DNA of 64,000 nt, from contig JAEDJT010000002.1 of NCBI GenBank assembly GCA_016296185.1, forward strand, positions 14,058 through 78,057. Direction: 5' to 3'. A program made the translations under genes and the position numbers. Positions 27,595-35,342 of the stretch are shown one piece after another. Source of the DNA: Bacilli bacterium (GTDB lineage Bacteria > Bacillota_I > Bacilli_A > RF39 > UBA660). The stretch's first letter is position 1. Each line of letters starts with the position of its first letter. Below the pieces are notes generated by a model. That model saw only the letters and a list, made by a program, of their open reading frames with translations. It was not told the origin of the DNA and made no database searches.

Positions 27595-29811
27595 ATGGAA
27601 TATATAAGAGGTAAATTCAAAAATATGATATTTGAATCTGATAATGGATATAAAGTAGGATTATTTAGAATTAAAGAAACTAACCAAGAAGAAATGAATG
27701 ATATGGTTAATAAAACAATAACTTTTACTGGTTATTTTGCTGATATTAATCAAGATGATTACTATAAATTAAGTGGCAAATATGTAGATAATAATAAATA
27801 TGGTATGCAATACCAAGTTACAAATTATGAAAGAGAAGAACCTGAAGGTAGAGATGCTGTAATTGAGTTTTTATCTAGTTCTTTAGTAAAAGGTTGTGGT
27901 GAAAAAACTGCTATTGCTATTGTTGATGCATTAGGAGAAAATGCTCTTAATTTAATTAAAGACGATTATAATAATTTACTTAAAGTACCTGGTATAAGTG
28001 AAGTTAAGGCTTTGAGAATATATAAATCTATTGTTAAGTATAATAGTACTGATGAAATTATTGTTGAACTTAAAAAAATGGGTTTTACTATTAATGAATC
28101 TCTATCAATAATTAATAAATATGGTGATTCTAGTTTAACTATAGTTAATAAGAATTTATATTGTTTAATTGATATTATTGATTTTAATAAGTTAGATAAA
28201 GTTTTTTTAGATTTAAAAAAAGCAGATAGTGAAGAACGTGTATATGCTTGTATTATTGAATCTTTAAAACGTTTAGGTTTTAAAAATGGTGATACTTATT
28301 CAACATATGATGAATTGTTTAGTAATATTAGAAATGAATTTAAGATATTTATTACAGAGGATGAATTAGACGAGTATTTGGAACAATTAAAGAAAGATAA
28401 GATAATTGTAGTCAAACATAAGAAATACTTCTTAAAAGAGCTGTATGATGCTGAAGAATGTATAGCAGATAATCTTGCTTTAATTGAATCTCATAGTAGA
28501 TGTAGAGTTGATCATTTTGATGATTTAATAGCAGCTGTTGAACTTGAATATGATGTTAAATATAATGTTGATCAAAAGAAAGCTATTAAAAATGCTTTAA
28601 CTAATAGAGTAAGTATTATTACTGGAGGTCCTGGAACAGGTAAAACTACTATTATTAATTCTATTGTTAAGCTATATGAAAGAATTCATAATTTAAATTA
28701 TAAAGATATTATTAATGATATTGCATTATTAGCTCCAACTGGTAGAGCTGCAAAAAAGATTAGTGATTCTACTGGATTACCAGCTATGACTATTCATAGA
28801 TATTTAAAATGGAATAAAGATAAAAATGAATTTCAAATTAATGAGTATAATAAAAACTATCATAAGTTAGTTATTATTGATGAAACTAGTATGATTGATA
28901 CTAATTTATTTGATTGTTTATTAAGGGGTATTGGTCATAATATTCAATTAGTTTTAGTAGGTGATGCTAATCAATTACCTAGTGTTGGACCTGGTTTAAT
29001 TTTAAATGATTTGATTGATAGTGATTGTTTTACTCATATTAAATTAGAACAAATTTATAGACAAAGTAACAATAGTTATATACCTATATTAGCTAAAGAA
29101 ATTAAATATAGAGAACTTAGTTCTGAATACAAAGAACAAAGAGATGATTATAATTTCTTACATGCTACTGGATTACAAATTAAAGAATATGTAAGAAAAA
29201 TATGTGAAATGTCTAGAGACAAAGGTTTAACAGAAGACGAAATTCAAGTCTTAGCTCCTATGTATAAAGGTGAAAATGGTATTGATAATTTAAATCAATT
29301 ATTACAAAGCATTTTTAATCCTAAAGATAATAATAAAAAAGAAGTTAAAGTAGGAGATGTTATTTTTAGAGAACATGATAAAGTTTTACAATTAGTTAAT
29401 GATCCTGATAATAATATTTTTAATGGTGATATTGGTTATATTACAAATATTGCTACGGTTACAACTCCTAAAAAGAAAGAAATTTTTACTATTGATTTTG
29501 ATGGTAATAAAGTTTTATATGGAAGAGAAGATTTAGTTAATATTAAACACGCTTATGCGATTACAATTCATAAAAGTCAAGGTTCTGAATTTGCTCATGT
29601 TATTATGCCTATTTCTAAGTCATATTATAGAATGCTTTATAATAAACTTATATATACAGGTGTTTCAAGAGCTAAAAAGAGTTTGATAATGATTGGAGAA
29701 GAAGAAAGTTTTTTAATGGCTATTAATAATGATTATTCTAATAATAGAAAAACTAATTTAAAAGAACAAATTATGAATAGTTTTAAAGATTTAGAACAAA
29801 CTACCAAGTAG
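27595..29811 (+). CDS. recD2: RecD2 5'-3' DNA helicase
   Basis: 738 residues, SF1B helicase of the RecD-like type without RecBC. N-terminal OB-like domain, helix-hairpin-helix region (LKVPGISEVKALRI), Walker A GGPGTGKTT (K350), LAPTGRAAKK, Walker B VIIDETSMID, GDANQLPSVGPG, and C-terminal AITIHKSQGSEF and YTGVSRAKK. Acts in DNA repair and replication-fork maintenance. GGTGAT 6 bases before ATG 27595 supports this start; the frame extends upstream to a GTG at 27562 without a ribosome site. Confidence 0.93.
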   Translation: MEYIRGKFKNMIFESDNGYKVGLFRIKETNQEEMNDMVNKTITFTGYFADINQDDYYKLSGKYVDNNKYGMQYQVTNYEREEPEGRDAVIEFLSSSLVKGCGEKTAIAIVDALGENALNLIKDDYNNLLKVPGISEVKALRIYKSIVKYNSTDEIIVELKKMGFTINESLSIINKYGDSSLTIVNKNLYCLIDIIDFNKLDKVFLDLKKADSEERVYACIIESLKRLGFKNGDTYSTYDELFSNIRNEFKIFITEDELDEYLEQLKKDKIIVVKHKKYFLKELYDAEECIADNLALIESHSRCRVDHFDDLIAAVELEYDVKYNVDQKKAIKNALTNRVSIITGGPGTGKTTIINSIVKLYERIHNLNYKDIINDIALLAPTGRAAKKISDSTGLPAMTIHRYLKWNKDKNEFQINEYNKNYHKLVIIDETSMIDTNLFDCLLRGIGHNIQLVLVGDANQLPSVGPGLILNDLIDSDCFTHIKLEQIYRQSNNSYIPILAKEIKYRELSSEYKEQRDDYNFLHATGLQIKEYVRKICEMSRDKGLTEDEIQVLAPMYKGENGIDNLNQLLQSIFNPKDNNKKEVKVGDVIFREHDKVLQLVNDPDNNIFNGDIGYITNIATVTTPKKKEIFTIDFDGNKVLYGREDLVNIKHAYAITIHKSQGSEFAHVIMPISKSYYRMLYNKLIYTGVSRAKKSLIMIGEEESFLMAINNDYSNNRKTNLKEQIMNSFKDLEQTTK

Positions 29812-29822
29812 AGGTGATATTT

Positions 29823-29945
29823 TTGAATAAAAAGAATATGATTATTCTTGGTACAAGTATTGTTACAAGTATGATGGCAGGCTATATTGTTGCCAAAGTA
29901 AAAGATGCTTTAGAAACTAAATGTATTATTGATGAATTGACCTAG
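29823..29945 (+). CDS. Small ORF (40 aa) with TTG start
   Basis: Too short for routine calling: TTG start, 40 residues, TAG at 29943. GAGGTGAT begins on the last base of the recD2 stop, and GAGGTG is 6 bases from the TTG, the spacing seen elsewhere here. The product has a hydrophobic helix (about 6-24, MIILGTSIVTSMMAGYIVAK) and a charged tail, so a small membrane peptide is plausible. A terminator overlaps its stop codon, which supports a real gene end. Function unknown. Confidence 0.6.
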   Translation: MNKKNMIILGTSIVTSMMAGYIVAKVKDALETKCIIDELT

Positions 29946-29961
29946 TATATAGGTCTTTTTT
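29939..29961 (+). terminator. Terminator
   Basis: GACCTA/TAGGTC stem overlapping the small-ORF stop, then T tract. Confidence 0.75.
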
Positions 29962-29974
29962 CTTAGGAGATTAT

Positions 29975-30970
29975 ATGAAATTAGATAATATTAAGAAGTA
30001 TATGTATTTACTTATTTGTATATCATTGTTGGTTTTTATTGTTAAGTATTCTAATTTTGTTAGTATTATATCTTGTTTTATTAAAGTATTAATTCCTATT
30101 GTTATAGGTTTCTTATATGCGTGGTTTGTTAATCCATTGGTTTGTAAGTTTAAGTTTAGTAGAAGAATAAGTTCACTTATTGTATTTTTAATTGTCATAT
30201 CTATTATTGCTATATTTATGATATTTATTGTTCCAACTTTATATAAAGAAATTAAAAGTTTAGTTATTATGTTACCTAAATTTTTAGATTATATAAATGA
30301 TTTATTAGATAAGTTTAATCTTAGTGAATATATAAGTTTAGATAGTTTTAATATAGATAATATACCTTTAATTATTTTAAAAAATATTAAAGGAATTATA
30401 ATTTCTATTAGTAGTATTGTTATTGGTTTAATGATAGGATTATATATGTCTTTAGAATATGACAATATTTATAATTTTATTATGAATCGTGTTCGTGATA
30501 AAAGTTTAGTTAATGAATTATCTGATAAAGTTAGATGTTGTATTAAAGGTACTTTATTTGTTGCATTTATTGTATTTATATTAGATACTGTTTATTTTTA
30601 TATTATTAAACTAGATGGTGCTTTATTATTAGGTTCACTGTGTGGTTTAACAGATTTAATTCCTTATATAGGACCTTATATTGGTGGAACAGTTGCTGTT
30701 TTAGTTTCTTTAGGTGAAGGAGGCAAATTGTGGTTATTAACGCTTATTGGTTGTGTTGGTGTTCAAATATTAGAAAATAATATTTTACAACCTTGTATTA
30801 TAAGTAAAACAACTAAATTAAGTCCTTTATTAGTCATTATTGGTATGACTGTTTTTGGAAAGTTATTTGGTGTTATAGGTATGATAATTGCAACTCCTTT
30901 AGTTTGTATGTTAAGTATTATATTTAAGTATTATTTTTATTCTAAGTACTTTACAAATAGTAAAATATAA
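29975..30970 (+). CDS. AI-2E (UPF0118) family permease
   Basis: 331 residues with about eight membrane helices and the family's extracytoplasmic helical section (about 85-120). The C-terminal signature is visible: GLTDLIPYIGPYIGG and GVQILENNILQPCIISKTTKLSPLLVI. Members export varied substrates, including Na+/H+ exchange in some; the AI-2 name is historical and no lux genes are present. TAGGAG precedes the ATG. The promoter for the Ala T-box overlaps its last codons. Confidence 0.9.
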   Translation: MKLDNIKKYMYLLICISLLVFIVKYSNFVSIISCFIKVLIPIVIGFLYAWFVNPLVCKFKFSRRISSLIVFLIVISIIAIFMIFIVPTLYKEIKSLVIMLPKFLDYINDLLDKFNLSEYISLDSFNIDNIPLIILKNIKGIIISISSIVIGLMIGLYMSLEYDNIYNFIMNRVRDKSLVNELSDKVRCCIKGTLFVAFIVFILDTVYFYIIKLDGALLLGSLCGLTDLIPYIGPYIGGTVAVLVSLGEGGKLWLLTLIGCVGVQILENNILQPCIISKTTKLSPLLVIIGMTVFGKLFGVIGMIIATPLVCMLSIIFKYYFYSKYFTNSKI

Positions 30971-30978
30971 TCTATAAT
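30950..30978 (+). promoter_or_regulatory. Promoter of the Ala T-box transcript
   Basis: TTTACA (30950-30955), 17 bases, TATAAT (30973-30978); it overlaps the permease gene's 3' end. Confidence 0.65.
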
Positions 30979-30984
30979 CTATTT

Positions 30985-31175
30985 TGTAATTAATTGTTGA
31001 TGAAGACGGAAACTTATTTAAGTTTATAGAGAGTTCATGGTTGGTGTAAATGAATAATGGAGATAAGTTAAGAGCTACCTTCGGAGATTAATCGGTTAAT
31101 AGCCGTTATCTATAATTAAGTAAAATAAAGGATGGTACCGCATTATTTGCTCCTTGGCAAGTAATGTGTTTTTTT
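30985..31175 (+). promoter_or_regulatory. T-box riboswitch, alanine (specifier GCT)
   Basis: Typical T-box layout: AGAGAGTTC and GGTTGGTGTAAA of stem I, a GCT codon (31074-31076) in the specifier position, and the T-box sequence around TGGTACCGC (31133-31141). A terminator (31140-31150 with 31157-31167, then T tract) competes with the antiterminator. Uncharged tRNA-Ala would permit read-through into the two genes below. The exact specifier is read by eye; that alaS lies downstream agrees with it. Confidence 0.92.
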
Positions 31176-31190
31176 ATTTAAGGAGGATTT

Positions 31191-31691
31191 ATGAAAATTA
31201 TTTTAATTTCTGGAAAAGCTGGAAGTGGTAAAAGTAGTTTAGCTAATATTCTTAAAGAAAAATTAGATAAATGTGTTGTTACTAATTATAGTAAATATAT
31301 TAAATTGTTTGCTATGGAAATGCTTAACTGGGATGGCAGTGATGAAAATAAACCTAGATCTTTTTTACAAGAGATGGGTGATACTTTAAGAAGTATTAAT
31401 AAAAATTTTTTAACTGATAGAATGCTTCAAGATATTAATGTATATAGTAAATATTATGATTATGTTATTATTTCTGATGTAAGACTTGTTAATGAATTAG
31501 AATATTTTAATGATAAGTTTGATACATATTCTATTAGAATTAATAATAATGATAATAGAAAGAAACTTGATAATAATCAAAGTCATCATATTACTGAAGT
31601 AGAATTAGATAATTACAATAAATTTGATTTGGTTATAGATGATGAAGAAATTAATAATAATATTGATAAAATAGTGGAAGGATTGAAGTAA
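31191..31691 (+). CDS. P-loop kinase, deoxynucleoside-monophosphate-kinase-like
   Basis: 166 residues. Walker A GKAGSGKS (8-15), a middle segment with LQEMGDTLRSIN, then ISDVRLVNELEYF (about 94-106) and SHHITEVELDNY, which together resemble the phage-type dNMP kinase group (DVRxxNE and HxxE motifs). It should transfer phosphate from ATP to a nucleotide; the acceptor is not certain. AGGAGG precedes the ATG. It is the first gene after the Ala T-box and ends one base before alaS, so it is induced by alanine-tRNA starvation along with the synthetase. Confidence 0.7.
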   Translation: MKIILISGKAGSGKSSLANILKEKLDKCVVTNYSKYIKLFAMEMLNWDGSDENKPRSFLQEMGDTLRSINKNFLTDRMLQDINVYSKYYDYVIISDVRLVNELEYFNDKFDTYSIRINNNDNRKKLDNNQSHHITEVELDNYNKFDLVIDDEEINNNIDKIVEGLK

Positions 31692-31692
31692 A

Positions 31693-33444
31693 ATGAATTT
31701 AAAAGATTTATATATTAATTTTATGGTAAGTAAAGGACATAAACAAATTCCTAGTGCACCTGTTGTACCTGAAAATGATCCATCTGTATTATTTAATACT
31801 GCTGGTATGCAACCTTTAATTCCATATTTAATGGGAGCTAAACACCCATATGGTACTAGATTAACTGATTACCAAAAATGTGTTAGAACTAATGATTTAG
31901 ATAATATTGGTGATACATATCATCATACATTCTTTGAAATGTTAGGTAACTGGAGTTTAGGAGATTATTTTAAAGATGAAGCTATTTCTTGGAGTTTTGA
32001 ATTCTTAACTGAAGTTTTAGAGATTCCTGTTGAAAAATTAGCTGTTACAGTATTTGCTGGAACTGATACAATTCCATTTGATGAAACTAGTTATAATAAA
32101 TGGTTAAGTTTAGGTATTCCAGAATCTAGAATTGCTAAAACAGTAGATGATAATTTCTGGATTGCTGGTGAAACAGGACCTTGTGGACCTGATTCAGAAA
32201 TGTTCTATTGGAGAAGTGAAGATCCAATTCCTGAAGTATTTGATACAGAAGATAATAGATGGGTTGAAATCTGGAATGATGTATTTATGCAATTTGAAAA
32301 ACATGCTGATGGTTCTATAACTGAATTACCTGCTAAAAATGTAGATACTGGTATGGGTGTAGAGAGAACTACAGCTATACTTGAAGGAAAAATGGATAAT
32401 TATGAATCTAGTATTTGGACTCCTGTTATTAATTTAATTGAAAATATTAGTGGTTTATCTTATTATGGTAATGAAAAATCAATGAGAATAATTGCTGACC
32501 ATTTAAGAACTGCTGTATTTATTTTAGCTGATCCAGCGGGAATTAAACCAAGTAATACTGATCAAGGTTATATTTTAAGAAGATTAATAAGAAGAGCTAT
32601 TAGACATGCTAAGAATTTAGGTATTGATATTAATAGTGATTGGGAACAACAAATTGCTACTTGTTTATTAGATATGTATGAAGTTTATTATGCTGAATTA
32701 AAAACAAATAGACAAGTTGTTTTAGATGGATTATCTAATGAAAAAGTTAAATTTAATAGAACTCTAGAAAAAGGATTAAGAGAATTTGAAAAAACTACTA
32801 GAGATGGAAAAGATATTGATGGAGAAACTGCATTCCATTTATTTGATACTTATGGATTTCCATTAGAATTAACTGTTGAACTTGCTTCTGAAAAAGGATT
32901 AAAAGTTGATGAAGAAGGTTATGAAGTTAAGTTTAGGGAACATCAAGAAAAGAGTAGAACTGCTTCTCAAGGTAAGTTTAAAGGTGGTTTAGCTGGTAAT
33001 AGTGAAATTGAAACTAAATATCATACAGCTACTCACTTACTTAATGCAGCATTAAAAGTAGTTGTAGGTCCTGATGTTCATCAAAAAGGTTCTAATATTA
33101 CAGAAGAAAGAATGAGATTCGATTTCTCTTGTGATCATAAATTAAGTGATGAAGAAAAACAACAAGCTGAAGCTTTAGTTAATCAATGGATTAGTGAAGG
33201 TTTAGATGTAGTAGTAGAAGAGATGAGTAAAGAAGAAGCCATTTCATCTGGCGCTGAATGTCAATTTATTGAAAAATATCCTGATCAAGTTACTGTTTAT
33301 ACTATTGGTAATAATATTAGTAAAGAATTATGTGGTGGACCACATGTTAAAAATACTAGTGAATTAGGACATTTTGTTATTAAAAAAGAAGAGGCATCAA
33401 GTGCTGGTGTTAGAAGAATTAAAGCTATTTTAGAAGATAAGTAA
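31693..33444 (+). CDS. alaS: Alanyl-tRNA synthetase, compact form lacking C-Ala
   Basis: 583 residues against about 870 for typical AlaRS. The class II core is intact (FNTAGMQPLIPYLMG, HHTFFEMLGNWSLGDYF, GYILRRLIRRAIRH), followed by a shortened linker and the editing domain with HTATHLL (H444, H448) and CGGPH (C547, H551). The protein stops right after editing-domain helix AGVRRIKAILE; the C-Ala oligomerisation domain and the beta-barrel before the editing core are missing. A terminator begins on the stop codon and no leftover coding sequence follows, so this is its natural length. Controlled by the Ala T-box. Confidence 0.93.
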   Translation: MNLKDLYINFMVSKGHKQIPSAPVVPENDPSVLFNTAGMQPLIPYLMGAKHPYGTRLTDYQKCVRTNDLDNIGDTYHHTFFEMLGNWSLGDYFKDEAISWSFEFLTEVLEIPVEKLAVTVFAGTDTIPFDETSYNKWLSLGIPESRIAKTVDDNFWIAGETGPCGPDSEMFYWRSEDPIPEVFDTEDNRWVEIWNDVFMQFEKHADGSITELPAKNVDTGMGVERTTAILEGKMDNYESSIWTPVINLIENISGLSYYGNEKSMRIIADHLRTAVFILADPAGIKPSNTDQGYILRRLIRRAIRHAKNLGIDINSDWEQQIATCLLDMYEVYYAELKTNRQVVLDGLSNEKVKFNRTLEKGLREFEKTTRDGKDIDGETAFHLFDTYGFPLELTVELASEKGLKVDEEGYEVKFREHQEKSRTASQGKFKGGLAGNSEIETKYHTATHLLNAALKVVVGPDVHQKGSNITEERMRFDFSCDHKLSDEEKQQAEALVNQWISEGLDVVVEEMSKEEAISSGAECQFIEKYPDQVTVYTIGNNISKELCGGPHVKNTSELGHFVIKKEEASSAGVRRIKAILEDK

Positions 33445-33458
33445 TTATCTTCTTTTTT
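33432..33458 (+). terminator. alaS terminator
   Basis: 9-bp stem AGAAGATAA/TTATCTTCT including the stop region, T tract. Confidence 0.88.
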
Positions 33459-33502
33459 ATTTTTTTATTAGTGGTATAATTATATTAGAAAGGAAGCTAG
33501 AT

Positions 33503-34555
33503 ATGAGAAAATTTAAACAATTATTAATGGCATTAATTATGATGTTATTTGTTCCTATGTTTGTTTCAGCAGCTGGTATTGTTGAAGCAGATGATCAAAT
33601 TACTACAGAAGGAGAATATTATAGTAATAAAATTATTGCTGGAGATAAAGTTACTAATGAAGCTTATATTGATGGTTTAGCATTATTAACAGGTAATTCT
33701 GTTAAAAATAATGGTAAGTTATCTTATGGTTTCTTAGCTGGTAATGATATTACTATTAAAGGAGAAATTGAAAAGGATTTATTCGCTGCTGGTAACGATA
33801 TTACTATCGAAGAAGATGCAATTATTCCTAGAGATGTATATTTAGCAGGTAATAAAGTAGTTATTAAAGCTAATATTGGTAGAACATTATATGTTGCTGC
33901 TAATATATTAGATTTAAGAGATGTTACTGTTAATGGTAATGTTAAAACTGCAGTTGAAGAAATTTTAGTTAATGATAATACTGTTATTAATGGTACTTTA
34001 TCTTATGAAGAAAATACTATTATTGGTAATTTAGATGCAGCAACAATTAATGATGTTGTTACATATAAAGAATCAACAGTTAAACCTTCATTTAAAGAAG
34101 AAGTAATTGATACAGCTAGTTCTACAATTGCATTATTAGTTACTGTATTAGTTTTATTTATTGTATTTAAACAATTAAGAGAAACTATCGATGAAATAGA
34201 ATTTGATGTTGCATCTTTTGTTAAAAATATAATTTTAGGATTTGCTTTTTTAATAGTTGTTCCAGTTGCTAGTGTTCTTTTAATGATTACTGGTGTTTTC
34301 TTACCATTATCATTAATTGCTTTAGCTTTATATGCTATTGTTCTTTACTTAAGTGTGGGTATTGGTTCATATGTAATTGGTAGATTATTATGGAATATAA
34401 CTAAAAAAGATCATAATTGGTTCATTGATTTAATAATTGGTATTGTTTTAGTAAACATTGTTGGATTAATTCCAGTTGTAGGTGAAATAGTTGAATCATT
34501 AATTACTTTCTACGGAATTGGATTAATTGCTAGTTTATTAAAACCAAGTAAATAA
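33503..34555 (+). CDS. Secreted polymer-forming (bactofilin-like) membrane protein
   Basis: 350 residues: signal peptide (1-23, ending VSAAG), a repetitive beta-solenoid (about 40-195) whose turns read LAGNDITIKGEIEKDLFAAGNDITI, VYLAGNKVVIKANIGRTLYVAAN, then four hydrophobic helices (about 210-345). The solenoid resembles polymer-forming cytoskeletal (bactofilin-like) folds but is placed outside the membrane by the signal peptide. Probably an envelope-organising protein; that is inference. AAAGGAAG precedes the ATG. Confidence 0.75.
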   Translation: MRKFKQLLMALIMMLFVPMFVSAAGIVEADDQITTEGEYYSNKIIAGDKVTNEAYIDGLALLTGNSVKNNGKLSYGFLAGNDITIKGEIEKDLFAAGNDITIEEDAIIPRDVYLAGNKVVIKANIGRTLYVAANILDLRDVTVNGNVKTAVEEILVNDNTVINGTLSYEENTIIGNLDAATINDVVTYKESTVKPSFKEEVIDTASSTIALLVTVLVLFIVFKQLRETIDEIEFDVASFVKNIILGFAFLIVVPVASVLLMITGVFLPLSLIALALYAIVLYLSVGIGSYVIGRLLWNITKKDHNWFIDLIIGIVLVNIVGLIPVVGEIVESLITFYGIGLIASLLKPSK

Positions 34556-34558
34556 GAA

Positions 34559-34584
34559 TAAAAAAAGGTTTTAAACCTTTTTTT
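34559..34584 (+). terminator. Terminator
   Basis: AAAAAAGGTT/AACCTTTTTT stem with short loop and T tract. Confidence 0.85.
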
Positions 34585-34587
34585 ATT

Positions 34588-34596
34588 TGTTATAAT
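34588..34596 (+). promoter_or_regulatory. Extended -10 promoter of the 34617 gene
   Basis: TGtTATAAT 3 bases after the terminator T tract; leader only about 14 bases. Confidence 0.6.
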
Positions 34597-34616
34597 TATT
34601 TTGGAAGGTAACTAAT

Positions 34617-35258
34617 ATGAGTATAAAAGATGTTAAATTAAAGAAACCAAAAGTTAATAAAGCTACAGATTATTTATTAGAAGATTCTTATAATGAAGAT
34701 TATTTTGTAAATTGTATATTTAATAATAATATTGATGATAATATAGTGATTGAAAGTACTATTTTTGATGGATGTATTTTTAATAATATTGATTTTTCTA
34801 ATATTGAATTAATTGATGTTGAATTATTAGATTGTGTATTTAATAATTGTGATTTGTCTAATAAATCATTTAATGATAAATTTATTGAAAGAGTAGAATT
34901 TAATGATTGTAAATTAATTGGTATTTCTTTTATTAATTCAAGATTGAAAGATGTTTTAATAGATAATTGTAATTGTAAGTATGTTAATTTTGCAAATACT
35001 AATTTTAATACTGTTATTATTAATAATAGTGATTTATCCCAAATTTCATTTTATGAAACTATATTAAAAAATATTTTATTTGATAATGTTAATTTTGATA
35101 AAGCTGAAGTTTATAATACATTATTAAATAAAATAGATTTTTCTACTTGTACTATTACTGATATGTTAATTGATCAAAAGTCTTTGAATGGAATGATTAT
35201 TGATAGATTTCAATCACAAGATTTGGTTCGTATGTTGGGAGTAGAATTTAAAGATTAA
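34617..35258 (+). CDS. Pentapeptide-repeat-like protein
   Basis: 213 residues composed almost wholly of five-residue periodic A(D/N)LxX-like units with C/N/D at the start and F/L/I at the centre (FDGCIFNNIDFSN, LLDCVFNNCDLSN, FNDCKLIGISFIN, VNFANTNFNTVIINNSDLSQ). This predicts a right-handed quadrilateral beta-helix. No signal peptide, so cytoplasmic. Some family members shield gyrase from quinolones, but nothing here supports that role specifically. GGAAGG precedes the ATG. Confidence 0.8.
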   Translation: MSIKDVKLKKPKVNKATDYLLEDSYNEDYFVNCIFNNNIDDNIVIESTIFDGCIFNNIDFSNIELIDVELLDCVFNNCDLSNKSFNDKFIERVEFNDCKLIGISFINSRLKDVLIDNCNCKYVNFANTNFNTVIINNSDLSQISFYETILKNILFDNVNFDKAEVYNTLLNKIDFSTCTITDMLIDQKSLNGMIIDRFQSQDLVRMLGVEFKD

Positions 35259-35275
35259 TTTATTAATCTTTTTTT
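35250..35275 (+). terminator. Terminator
   Basis: AAAGATTAA/TTAATCTTT stem overlapping the stop, T tract. Confidence 0.85.
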
Positions 35276-35342
35276 ATTTGTTTAAAAGGATATAAGTTAT
35301 TTATATTTAATATATAAGTGAAGGGGCGATTTAGGAGGTTAG

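Noticed and set aside
29975..30970. Quorum-sensing AI-2 exporter
   Set aside because: The family name is historical; without luxS or related genes the substrate cannot be claimed.
31693..33444. alaS truncated by a frameshift or assembly error
   Set aside because: A terminator stem begins at the stop codon and the next 50 bases lead into another gene's promoter; no leftover C-Ala sequence in any frame.
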